Assembly: GCF_910592395.1 (NCBI RefSeq)
Contig: NC_088309.1
Span: forward strand, 22,632,599-22,696,598
DNA length: 64,000 bases
Reading direction: 5' to 3'
DNA from: Lineus longissimus
Lineage: Eukaryota > Nemertea > Pilidiophora > Heteronemertea > Lineidae
Part shown: positions 11,763 through 22,700 of the stretch, piece after piece
How the letters are laid out: each line of letters opens with the position of its first letter
Position numbering within the stretch: the first letter of the stretch is position 1
Notes under the pieces: model-generated
What the model saw: the letters and a program-made list of their open reading frames with translations, nothing else
Database searches by the model: none
Told to the model about the DNA's origin: nothing
Translations under genes and position numbers: made by a program

Positions 11763-14505
11763 TTAATGCAGGAATGTCTGGAAAGACTGATGGGTTTCTT
11801 TATGTACTTCCTCCCTTACATTTTGAGATGGCCGTGGCTTTTCATTGTTATTTCTCATCGAATTGGGTCGCATGATGAAAAGCACTGAAGCAATAACGAG
11901 CCAAGCCACCATGATCATCATGACATTGAGACCTCCATCCTCGGGTGAGCCCTGCGGACCAGGCACTGAAAAATATGAAATTGCAAAATATGATGAGTAC
12001 AAATTTACTGACAGACTAAGTCATAAGTGACACTGCTGGCCATTGGAATGAAAATTGAATCCACAGGAAATAATCTGAAAAACTGTGTTCAGATAGTGTG
12101 AAAAACTGGAGACCTCAATTCTATTCCTGGACTTGGTGTTGATGGTTGGGGAGGTTTCTCCAAGGTTACTACACAGCTTACTGTCATGGAACAGCCAGCA
12201 ACAGCCAAGTAGACTGATTATTATAATTACATGTATCAACAACGAGCAATCAGAACTGCCCACATCATCATAGTGGACTTGAGCCTTGGTCTAGATTGCA
12301 TCAGTCACAATTGACTAAAAATAAAAAACAACAGCTGTTCTCAATTGACAATAACACGTACATGTCAACCAAGGAGAGCTACTCAAGCATGTCAAGTAGG
12401 TTGTGCATTTCAAAAAACATCATTCCTGAAGCGGATTTGAAAAAAAAGGAAGCCTGAAGCATAAATTTTGAAAAAAGTTTTGGCCGCAAATAGTCAAAAA
12501 CTGTCAGTTTTGTGATAACCCTTCTGAAAACAGAGCTAGGGCCCTGGCCCAGTCTGAGATGGTGTTGTTTTTTTAAGTCTCAAACTCTCGGCTGAAATGC
12601 AGCTTGTCCATCCTATCATGGATCTTGACAGTTGAAACAGGTTCCAATGCACGTTTCACACAGCCATTACAGCCATATGTTGCCAATTTATAACTGAATA
12701 TGACGTTTACACAATTGATGGCAAATATATGGATTTCTGATTAATGTTCATCAACGCTGCACAGACCGTAGAGTGACCGCAGATAAGTACGGCCATGATA
12801 ACAAAAATCTGATAAAGAATTAAATCATCTTGTTCAAAAGACAGCTTGCATGTGACATGAATGCAATTTATAAGATAAAATCAGCAATGTGGACATCACT
12901 ATCGACATATAAACCGGTTGTGTCCTACTACAATATTCTAATAAAGTGAGTTGGACTTAATTATGCAGTTACAACCAGTGTTTGAAGAACAGGCCTGTCT
13001 GTTTACTAAAAACATTATATGACAGTATTAGTATAAAACATGGAGATCAATATCCCTTTTTAGAAAGAAGAATTCCACCAAGTGAAACCTACAATGAATA
13101 ACATTGATATTAATATGACAACATTGCAACTGCATACCATACCCAGCACAATACAAATTATATATTTAGCACCAGGAGAATTTTTCTAGTCTATCGAGAT
13201 GGGAAAAAATATTCCAATAAATCAACATATTCGTGATGTGCTGTGTTAGAGATAAAAAGTATCGATCAATCAACAGGCCTACATCCCTGCAGCATTCGTT
13301 TTCAACTAATGACAAATGAGCACATACAGTGTAACACTAAGGTGACTGTTTAATCCCAATTTTTGGGATATGACCATTTAAAGATTCTACATTTACAGCA
13401 GTTGGACTAAGATCATGCAGAGTTCAACCACTTCTATCTGATCTAGTGTAAATCATGGAAACCTCAGACAAAATGAACTATTTTGAACGACAGATCCTGT
13501 CCTTTTTTCATTCATATATATGCATGCCATCAATTGCACCCACTAATCATTCAGCAACCAGATGAAGGTCTGCATTGCTAAATCAATCAATGAAGATCAC
13601 AAACTCAAAATGCCAAAGGCAAAGCTTCGAATAATTAATTTGCTTCAGGAAAATTTTTAAATGTTTATCACGTATATTGCGCAGTTGACTAAAGTATCCA
13701 ATAATTGGATCCACAATCAGACGAAACACTGGCCCTCAAGGAATTGATAGAGTGGCCTGGAAGGAAGTGGATATTTCAGTTTGATAACACCTCAAGCCCT
13801 GTACATGGCGCAATTCTATTGGACAGAATGCTCAGCCTACATTAATAGGCCCAATCACTGTTTATAGATTTATGTATACATAGAGAATATTGTGTGCTTG
13901 TAATAGTTGGGGAGGAATGGCATGCCACGGTATGGATCCATTATCAACAGCCACTCAGCTGTTACTTTTACAAAACCCAGTACTGTACCTGCACTATCAT
14001 TGCTGCACTATGGGAATTCACAGGGATTCAATAATTAATACTTACAGTCTTGTGGGCAACTGTTGTCTGTGCAGTAGGACTGGGAATTTCTTAGCTGAAA
14101 TAAGACGGCAGCATGTAATTAAAAACAAAATCATATCTGCTGAGCTTAAACTACACTGACTAGGCTCACATCATACTGTTCCCTGTCAGTTTGGTTTAGA
14201 ATGATTATATATGGTCCTGTCCTAAAAACATTTCAGTAGGGGGGTAAAAATCACAGTCTGAGATAGGGTTCTGATTCACTGTGCAATTATGGCCGACACA
14301 ACTTGGAGTCAACTTTCCTTGGCTTCGCCAAGTGAATTTGCAAGCGATCAAAAACCGGGAGCCCGTCCATTTGGGTTTTCAAATTCAACAACTGTATCAA
14401 CAACTCTACTTCAACAAGCCACAACTAATAACTTACCAAGTTAAGGAGCCTCTGCATGGCATGCTCATGGTTCCAAATACACTCACATGGGTCGAAGTCG
14501 GACAT
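11763..14505 (-). CDS. SMIM14: Small integral membrane protein 14 homologue (SMIM14), three exons
   Basis: Coding exons on the minus strand are 14505-14437, 14094-14046 and 11965-11763. All have GT-AG junctions and phases that close to a 106-aa protein. Exon 1 encodes MSDFDPCECIWNHEHAMQRL, the conserved SMIM14 N-terminus. Exon 2 continues with SQSYCTDNSCPQD and exon 3 with LPGPQGSPEDGG. A single hydrophobic span follows (VMMIMVAWLVIASVLFIM, about residues 52-69), then a charged tail ending SFQTFLH. The family is a conserved metazoan single-pass membrane protein reported at the endoplasmic reticulum; its molecular role is poorly known. The paired cysteines (CEC; C-x5-C) and HEHAM stretch are as expected for the family. 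Introns are 342 bp and 2.1 kb. Confidence 0.93.
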
Positions 14506-15780
14506 TGTTTTAGCTGTGTTGCCTGCAATATGCAAAGTAAGCCCACTCAATTGTGTGTTTTCCTTTTCTATGACATGATACTGGTGGAGTAGTGGAGATA
14601 TGTTTTGATACTGCACGTCGTCTCCTTGCCAGAGTCGCATCCGTCGGTGACGCAGGTGTCAGCGTTCTGTTTTTCTGTATTGAACGGAACCTGGCCTAGG
14701 GACTCCAAGTCAAACCTTGCTTAACAAAAATGTATCTACAACAAAAACTACTGAACGGAATCGGTCGAACTTGGTATCAATCTTCTTTTAGAAAGATTTC
14801 CCATCCACTGGTACCAATGGTTTGAACCCCCTGGTAATGGAAGTATCCGGTTGCGTTTTTTTTGGACCACCCTGTATTATAGTAGTAGAGCTGAACTGAA
14901 ACTTGAAAGCGTAAATCGACCCATTTTGAAATGACAATAAGACTAAATCTACACAAAAAACAATTCAATTTGCGGCTAGTTTTTGAACTTACAATATGTT
15001 GGATGCAAATGGACGGTTTCCTAAATTATTCTGATTTCGACAAAGTGATATAAATCGGTTAAAATGAAGTGTTCCGATGAGGAGCCACGTCTTGTTTATC
15101 TAAAAGGTGCCCGGATGATCATGCACCCTCGTTCCCCAATTGAGAAAGTAAAAATGGCCGCGCCCATTGACCGAAAAAGTTTTTTCTAAATTGATTTCAA
15201 CGAAACATTTTTACCTGTTTTACATTACTTTTCGTGAACTTTGTGCCTTCTGAAAGTTGAGGTAAGTACCGTAGGCAAAGTAAACATGAATTAGTGTCTA
15301 TAGCAACGATTGCTTTTGCTCAGTGACACGGTAAATGTATCTACAAAGTTCAGTATGCATTCATGTACACGATGCATACACAGGGTGTATCAAAATACAT
15401 GTACACTCAAAATAAAAAAAGCATAAAAAGAATAGTGTTGTGGCAGTACCACACACAATGGTCTTTCGACAGGGTCACAGAACATGTAATATTCGAAAAA
15501 TTTGCAGTATTATGAACAAAAGAACACATTTGTGACCATGTAGGCCTAGATGTAGTCTTTTCTTTCCTTGCCGCTGAGACTAGAGTGCTGATTTCAGGTT
15601 TGTTGACTGTTGTGGCCAGCATCATCTTACTTGTGCAAGGGTATCAATTGGAAATGGGTATGGCTTGGAGCTGCTGGGAAAGGGTCAGCCGTCTGCAAGT
15701 ACATACCCTAAAAACATTTTAGCCTCAGGAAAAACCGATGTACCCTCAGAGTCTAAATGAATCCTGGGTGCCCTGGCTGC
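14506..15780. other. Divergent intergenic region, SMIM14 and ankyrin gene
   Basis: This separates the SMIM14 start (minus) from the ankyrin gene (plus) and should hold both promoters and any 5' noncoding exons. No TATA box stands out. At 14850-14876 the plus strand reads GTTTTTTTTGGACCACCCTG then TATTA. Read on the minus strand this is TACAGGGTGGTCCAAAAAAA, a terminus typical of mariner-like elements, but no full element or transposase was found. Confidence 0.45.
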
Positions 15781-15900
15781 CAGTGACTGACTGGAGTGGA
15801 GGCTGGTGATGTACAAGTAAGTTTATTATGTGTATTTTCCATTTTTACAGTGAGTTGTTTTTCATTTCACTTTTCAGAATTTGAAGAACAAACATTTACC

Positions 15901-17457
15901 ATGATGGCTGACCAAGAACAAGAAGGAGCAAACCTATTTGAAGCCATAAAGAACCAAGCACCTCTAGAGCTACTACGGGATATTGTTCAGAAATTCGATA
16001 CAAAGATATCGAATACAAGAGACAGCAATGGTTTAGATGTGATGCAGACAGCCATTGTGGAAAATCACTGCGAACTTGTTCGGTACCTGTTCATGAGAAA
16101 CTATTTCAAGGAGTTTGAAAATACTCCAAAATGTAATAATTACATGCACTTGGCAGCACGGTTAGATCGCGTGGTCATCCTGCAGCTGTTGATGGAGCAT
16201 CGTCCTGGAGATGTGGTGATGCGTGGCTCTGTCTGCTATCCTGATTGTTGTAGTTGCATTGGAGATGCTGATTTGGAAGAGGAGAAGGATGACAGAATGG
16301 AGGACAGAGGTGGCAATCAACTCGGTATGACACCCTTAGACTTTGCGATTAGACATGAAAACATTAAAAGTTTGAAAGTACTGTTGCAGTCAGAACTTCT
16401 CAAGTGCGACATGTCTTCCGATTCAATTTTAGAACGTGCCTGTGAAATCAATTCACCAGATGCTTTAAAAATCCTACTGACTGAAAAACCAGATCAGAGG
16501 ACCCTTGTGAAAACTTTCGAACAGGCTGTCAGAAAAAAACTTTCATCTTGTATCAATTGTCTTCTAGAGAATGGTTTTGAAACAGAAACTGCTTTCAATG
16601 GTATGAATTGCTTCCATGTAATGTATCAGTATTCATCCTCCTATGTGTACCGTCCCAGCAACGTCCTGACCACTGCCAGCAAAGACGTTGGCCTCCTCAA
16701 GGCAATGGAGGTCCTCATCGCACACGGTTGTGATGTAAACGCAAGTGCTCTGGCAAAAACCTACCCACTCTATACATTACTTCATATGATGTTCTCTGAC
16801 TTCTGTAATGAGCCGGATGCACAGCATGTGGAGGCTACTGAGCTATTGCTTCGGGCAGGTGCTGATCCTAACTTTGATGAATATGTCAATGCTGGCGAGG
16901 GACGGTTTGAAGCTTACGGACGGAATGCCTATTCCTCTGCACTGCATGTTGTCCAATTTGATGTCTTCTTTCCTGGTATTACTTTGAATAATACCAAATC
17001 GGTGCTCAAGTTGTTATTCAAATATGGTGCTGACCCATACAAAAAGTGCTCCTCTTCGGGCCTGGTCCCCCTCGCTCAGTTTCTAGACCGTTTTTGTGAT
17101 GTTGATTATGACGATTACTTGATCATTCAAGAAGACAGCCCTATGGAGAAAGGAGATTTAGCTAAAGCACTCGGTGATGTCCTTTCCCTTTATTATTTAA
17201 ATATGAATCTCCCTGAGTTTAGTAAAGCAGTGCAAGAAAGTGATATCAAAGCAAAATTGCATGTTTTTGACATAATTGGCGATGTTACCAAGGATGTCCT
17301 GAATTTGCTTTGTAACCAACCAAAGAGTTTGAATGATATGGCGAAGCTGGGTGTTTGGGAAGGCATTGGCAGGAGTGCGCTGAACTTGTATAACCTACGA
17401 AAAGATGTCCCTCCTGCGTTGTTGAAATCTGTACAAAGGTTATTTGAGTGTCAATAA
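15901..17457 (+). CDS. Ankyrin-repeat protein with possible C-terminal SOCS box
   Basis: One long exon encodes about 518 aa from ATG 15901. I chose this start because an acceptor (CACTTTTCAG, ending 15877) lies just upstream and pairs with a donor CAA|GTAAGT at 15817, giving a 61-bp intron. Without splicing the frame would start at 15796. Diverged ankyrin repeats include NGLDVMQTAIVENHCELVRY, CNNYMHLAARLDRVVILQLL, LGMTPLDFAIRHENIKSLKV, HVEATELLLRAGADPN and SVLKLLFKYGADPY. The C-terminus (PKSLNDMAKLGVWEGIGR, then VPPALLKSVQRLF) has the spacing of a SOCS box, so the protein may be an ASB-like substrate adaptor for a Cullin-5 ubiquitin ligase. The ankyrin assignment is firm. The SOCS box is an inference, since the usual Leu-Cys BC-box core is weak. 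Confidence 0.85.
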   Translation: MMADQEQEGANLFEAIKNQAPLELLRDIVQKFDTKISNTRDSNGLDVMQTAIVENHCELVRYLFMRNYFKEFENTPKCNNYMHLAARLDRVVILQLLMEHRPGDVVMRGSVCYPDCCSCIGDADLEEEKDDRMEDRGGNQLGMTPLDFAIRHENIKSLKVLLQSELLKCDMSSDSILERACEINSPDALKILLTEKPDQRTLVKTFEQAVRKKLSSCINCLLENGFETETAFNGMNCFHVMYQYSSSYVYRPSNVLTTASKDVGLLKAMEVLIAHGCDVNASALAKTYPLYTLLHMMFSDFCNEPDAQHVEATELLLRAGADPNFDEYVNAGEGRFEAYGRNAYSSALHVVQFDVFFPGITLNNTKSVLKLLFKYGADPYKKCSSSGLVPLAQFLDRFCDVDYDDYLIIQEDSPMEKGDLAKALGDVLSLYYLNMNLPEFSKAVQESDIKAKLHVFDIIGDVTKDVLNLLCNQPKSLNDMAKLGVWEGIGRSALNLYNLRKDVPPALLKSVQRLFECQ

Positions 17458-17879
17458 TGGTAGTTCAAGGAAACCACAGGTATATGAAACCTGTAAACGA
17501 TATCCTGTTGTCTATGATGTTGCCTTACTTTGTTCAGGTGAACAATCTTTCAGAATATGGAATGTTAAATTTGCATGGTGTTTTGAGTGCTAAATATTTA
17601 TTGTGTAACATTTTGATATTGATTTACCCATTTAAAGTCAGCAAAATCTCCTTTTTGTCAAAATCCAGCTGGAAACATGTTTGTCAGTACTTACATGTAA
17701 ATGGTATGGTTTATGAATCTATTAAAAATATAGTGTTTGTTTTGAAAATTTTGTGTTCATCGTCTTTAGTTCACTCACAACTACACTGGATGAAAAAAAC
17801 CTGTGAAAATGCCCAGACAATGGCCTGGACGATGTGTATTTAGGACCAGTGTGCAAACCTAGGTGGTTTGAATAGATGC

Positions 17880-18545
17880 ACTGTCATCTCTGGGGGACAC
17901 CTAGCTGTTCTGAGGAAGACAACATGTTGTCTCCTTGTTGCCTCAAAGGCCCACACTCAAGTGGTACAAATATGTTGTCTCCTTTCAGTTTCTTCTAAGG
18001 AGGACACCAAGGCAGTACAACTACATGTACATGTAATTTGGTCTCACTCACCAAGGTGGATCCAATTTAATTTGTTGTTTCAGGGGTATCAAGATAGTGC
18101 AGGTATGTTACGAAGGATGACTGAGGTGGTATGGATAGAATGGGTGATATGAATAAAGACTAGCACATGCTGTTACTTCAGTTTTGTAAAGAAAGGCCTA
18201 GTGTAAATAAACATGGAAAGTTAGATGAAGCATTTGCTGGTCTATATTCATATCACTCTCCTTGTTGCTTCCAAGGATAGGGAATGCAAAGGTGGTACGA
18301 AATGTTGTCTCGCACCAAAACTGCCTATCCGATTGTTTCAGGGGAAGATGATACAGATGTGCTGCATCCTTGTTGCCACAAAGGAGATACTGAGGTGGAA
18401 TGGATATTTTGCCTCCTTTTTGCTTAAGTGGATACCTAGGTGGTTCACATGCAGTTGGTATACATCCAATCATGTTGTCTCAGGGTACACAAAAAATGGT
18501 ACGAATTTGTTGCCTCCTTCTTGCTTCAAAGGGTCAACACTGATG
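17880..18545. repeat. Strongly diverged tandem repeat in the ankyrin gene 3' region
   Basis: Phrases of the type ATGTTGTCTCCTTGTTGCTT, CAAAGG and a GGTGGTACAA-like block recur irregularly (for example near 17927, 17970, 18262, 18370, 18412 and 18510). MITE copy 1 interrupts the array. The unit is roughly 50-90 bp and too diverged to define exactly by eye. Confidence 0.5.
18142..18256 (+). mobile_element. MITE copy 1, about 115 bp
   Basis: The element has terminal inverted repeats of about 28 bp: it starts GGGTGATATGAATAAAGACT and ends GGTCTATATTCATATCAC. Its interior (CAGTTTTGTAAAGAAAGGCC, TAGTGTAAATAAACATGG) matches MITE copy 2 read on the other strand. It has no coding capacity. It carries AATAAA at 18152-18157, which is the first such hexamer after the ankyrin gene stop. 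Target-site duplications are not clear. Confidence 0.8.
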
Positions 18546-19106
18546 CAGTATGGACATGTAAGCACATTTTGAACTGCAGTTGAATTAAGAAAAGATACTG
18601 AAGACAAAATAATTTCTTATTTATTCTTTATTGAGCAAAAATTCTTCAACAGGTGATCTCCAGAAGACCAGGCCAAAAGAAACATGGTTTCGTTCACAAA
18701 ATTGTTAAGACTTAATAAACTTATGAACACCATGCATGGATGCAGATGCAAAGTTGTCGACTTCAGATTGGTTCGCTAAATTGGGAGGCGTGGCTATTTC
18801 AGCAGAAAAGAAGCTGGTGTGAAGTGAGCAGCTTGGCTATAAAAAGACAATACCATATAAATCATAACAATTACATAACCAATCATGATTACTCGTTTGA
18901 TTGGACACAAAATTACTCGTACTAAAACAATCAAGCAAAAGGACAAACTCAGGACATTATTCAAATGCAAATTACAATGAGTCATGATGGTAACTTCTTC
19001 CATATTCTAATGCAAATTTGACGACTAAAAAAAAAACTTTCCACAAAAATGTCACGTTTTTCTTAAACATGATGACCAGTTTCATCAACAACAATCACAG
19101 CACATT

Positions 19107-19224
19107 GGGTGATATGAATAACGACTAGCAAATGCTTTTATCTAAAACTCCATGTACATTTACACTAGGCATTTCTGTTCAAAACTGAAATAAAAGCATT
19201 TGCTAGTCTTTATTCATATCACCC
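19107..19224 (-). mobile_element. MITE copy 2, 118 bp, reverse orientation
   Basis: On the plus strand it begins GGGTGATATGAATAACGACT and ends AGTCTTTATTCATATCACCC, forming terminal inverted repeats of about 30 bp. Its reverse complement aligns along its whole length with copy 1, so the two insertions face each other. On the minus strand it provides AATAAA (19214-19209), the first one downstream of the minus-strand gene that stops at 19743. Confidence 0.85.
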
Positions 19225-19742
19225 CATGACATCAAATCACATTGGTTACAAAAATACTGTTAAAATTACCAAAAATTGTGACAAGTTGTCTACAAGTACA
19301 TGTTGTACTGGAGTATTTTCAACATCCCGAGTTGGTATCGGAGTTTCATCAGAACTGAAATAAGAATCTGTAAATCCCGATTTGTTCCACAACTATATTT
19401 TTGGAAACGCATGTCAATTAACTTTCATACATGTGAACAGAACATAAAGCCACTGAAAGTATAGATGAGATAGTACATGTACTCTTGCGACATATTTCAA
19501 AATATTTGGGTCACCATTGTATGGTTTTGCAAATGTAAGCTATTACAAGTAGTTCAACAGAAAATTGGATAAAAAACTGCTCTGATCAACATGTTTACCG
19601 CAAATTACATTCCCTATGAACTAGAAAGACCAACTAGGTCTCGACAGTTGATGCAGAAAAATCCAGCAAACCTACAATAGCTGGATACACTTTAACAATT
19701 TCGCAAAACAGATTCCTTGTTTGTTGCCACACGGCCTCTTCT

Positions 19743-22700
19743 TTAGTGTCTTAAGTCGTAACCTGAAAGAACAAGATGACATCTGAATGAACAGAAAGGA
19801 AAATAACCTTCATAGGGAATACTACATGTCATGTAGATGTTACAGGAACAAATGCTCGCCTCCTATTTTCAGCTCATCATTGCCGATGTCGCCACCCATT
19901 TTTGCAATATTTTTCAGGTAACAGCCTAACGCAATTTACTACACTAAGAGTCCTGTGGCAGAATTAGGAGTCAAGATGACATGTTCATTCATGACCGATG
20001 TCACCAAACTGTCTTGCATGTCTCACACCAAATCATGGTCAAAATGAAGCAGGACAATTGGCTGTGTAACGTTTGTTGTGGTTTCAAAGTGGACTCAGAA
20101 AAGCAAACTTGAGGTACTATCATTTTTCTATTTACACAAGGCTTCAATAATAACTTACCAAGTTTAGAAGGAATTCCTGGATTCTTTTTTATACTGGACA
20201 AACGTCTCTTGGCAGCAGGAGAAGCAAGCTAAATAAAGTTTAAAAAATAGTTCATGGCCGTTAGTTAGTTGTTTCTGGGTAAATGATATGCCAAGGAAAT
20301 TGGCTCTTCATCAGAAAAATATTCCTTGTACAAGCACGAATAGCAACGATGTAATGACATAACAGACTTCCCCATTCTCAGTCTGGCCTGTTGGCTTCTG
20401 CCTATCGTTTCCCTTTAACCAAAAGACCATTCCACCCATTCCATAACATTCAAAGCATTAAACCTACCTGGTTGAAATCAGAGCTGGCCCTAGGAATCTC
20501 AGAAACCCTGCGTTTCTTCCCACTGTAGGTCACAGCAGCTTGGGGTGTGCCAAATATATCAGCATCAGAAACTGGATTGGCCGACTTGTTGAAGATACTG
20601 CTATGGGCATCATCTTCCTCAGGTTTATGCCTCAACGAGTACCTGCGGCGAGTTTCTTCTGGCGAAAGTGGCGAAGCAGTAAAGAAGTCTGTCATGGCAC
20701 ATTGTTTCAGCACTGCTAGTTCTTTACCAGCTCGTCGCACAGACTTGGGGGTGTCCGGAGGAACTGATTTACCCTTGGGGGTACATGGAACAGTTTCTGT
20801 AAGTTCTTTACCTGCTCCTCGTACAGATTTGGGGGTGCCAGGAGGAACTGATTTACCCTTGGGTGTAGATGGAACAGTTTCTGCAAGTTCTTTACCCGCT
20901 CGTCGCACAGACTTGGGGGTGCCAGGAGGAATTGATTTACCCTTGGGTGTACATGGAACAGATTCTGCAAGTTCTTTACCTGCTCCTCGTACTGACTTGG
21001 GGGTGCCAGAAGGAACAGATTTACCCTTGGGGGTAGATGGAACAGTTTCTGCAAGTTTTTTACCAGCTCGTCGCACAGACTTGGGGCTGTCCGGAGGAAT
21101 TGATTTACCCTTGGGGGTACATGGAACAGATTCTGCAAGTTCTTTACCTGCTCCTCGTACAGACTTGGGGGTGCCAGGAGGAACTGATTTACCCTTGGGG
21201 GTAGATGGAACAGTTTCTGTAAGTTCTTTACCTGCTCCTCGAACAGACTTGGGAGTGACAGGAAGAACCGATTTACCCTTTGGGGAAGATGCTGATGGAA
21301 TGTCAGATTTGTCATTCTCTCCACTGTTTGTCTCTTTTGCAACTTTTGAGGAATCAATTGATTGCCTGGCTTTCTTTTTCTTGGATGATTTTGATTCAGC
21401 TGGAGTTTTTGCCCTTGAATCAGGAACACCAGTTGGTGTTTCTGAATAAACAGATCCATCATTCTCGATGGCCTTTGTTTCTGCAATGAAAGCTGTCTTC
21501 GATTGTACACTTGTCCCAGCTGGTGTTCTAGATTTCTTATGCTTCTTAGGCGATCCGGTAGCCTTGGAAGAAGTTTTAGCAGGAGTTACTTTGGGTGTCT
21601 TTGAAATCTCATCTTCTGATTCGTGAACAATATTTTTGGACTTGATCTTAGTCATCGACTTGGGCGTGCCGCAGAGGGACATTGTACTCCATATCACAGT
21701 ATCGTGACCTTCAACTTCAGATGATGAGCCATGGAATTCGTATGGACTCCCAGGCACCTTGTTCCCTCTGGTAGCTTTATTTCTAGTCTTCTTTGATTGA
21801 GTTCCTCTCTTTGAGGCATCATCATCTAGAGGCTGAAACTGCTCATCCACTTCTTCAATTATGATACCACTGTCCATACATGTAGGCAGATGGAATTTCA
21901 ACTTGTTTCTGGAGACCTTGCAATCTGAACCAAGGTCAACCTCTTTCAATGGCGACTTAGTGCTGCTTGGACTCGTATGGACCATCTCACTCCTTGTTCT
22001 TCTACGAGGCGTATGAGGAGACACAGGACTAGCAGCAACTCCATGACAATCATCGCTTCGTGTTCTCATCCGAGGAGTTGATAAAAGCTCCTTAACTCTC
22101 TTCTTCTGCAACTTCTCTGAATGTTTGGTCTTCTCTGGGGTCGGTGCTTTTACAACAACACCTTTCTTCGGAGAGTCAAACTTTGGCTGTCCTTCAAGAC
22201 GCCTTTTCTTAGGGCTGGATACAATTTGACAGTCATCAATTTCGGCAGCAGCTTTCAATTTCTTGTGAGATTTGCTAGGGCTGGTCGCAGGTTGAGCCAC
22301 ATCATCTTTATCTTGAGAATGCTTTGAACTACCATTCCTGAAGTTGGACTTGGCAGCCTTTGATGGAGACTTCCTTGAACTGACAGCAGGATTCAGCTCA
22401 TCAAGGTCCGTATCAATTGGTAATAACCTGCCATCAGGAACAGCAACGTCTGAGACAATGTTCAAATCTTGGGTCAGAACAGAACTGATGTCCTCCTCCC
22501 CAGTTACCTCTGGGGCAAACATATCAACCAGATTCATCATTATTACTGAACCGTGTTCATCATCGGATTTCCTGGCATTAAGAATACCTTTACCACGTTT
22601 GGATGACCTAGTTTTTTTCAACTCTGAACCAGATTTGATCAACTTCTCCCCCTTCTCTTCCTTTTCCAGCAGATGTTCTCCTTTTTTGGGCAGATCTTCA

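Noticed and set aside
20547..21449. Plus-strand ORF of 300 codons
   Set aside because: Antisense shadow of the 84-bp coding repeat in the minus-strand gene; most of it is the repeat read backwards.
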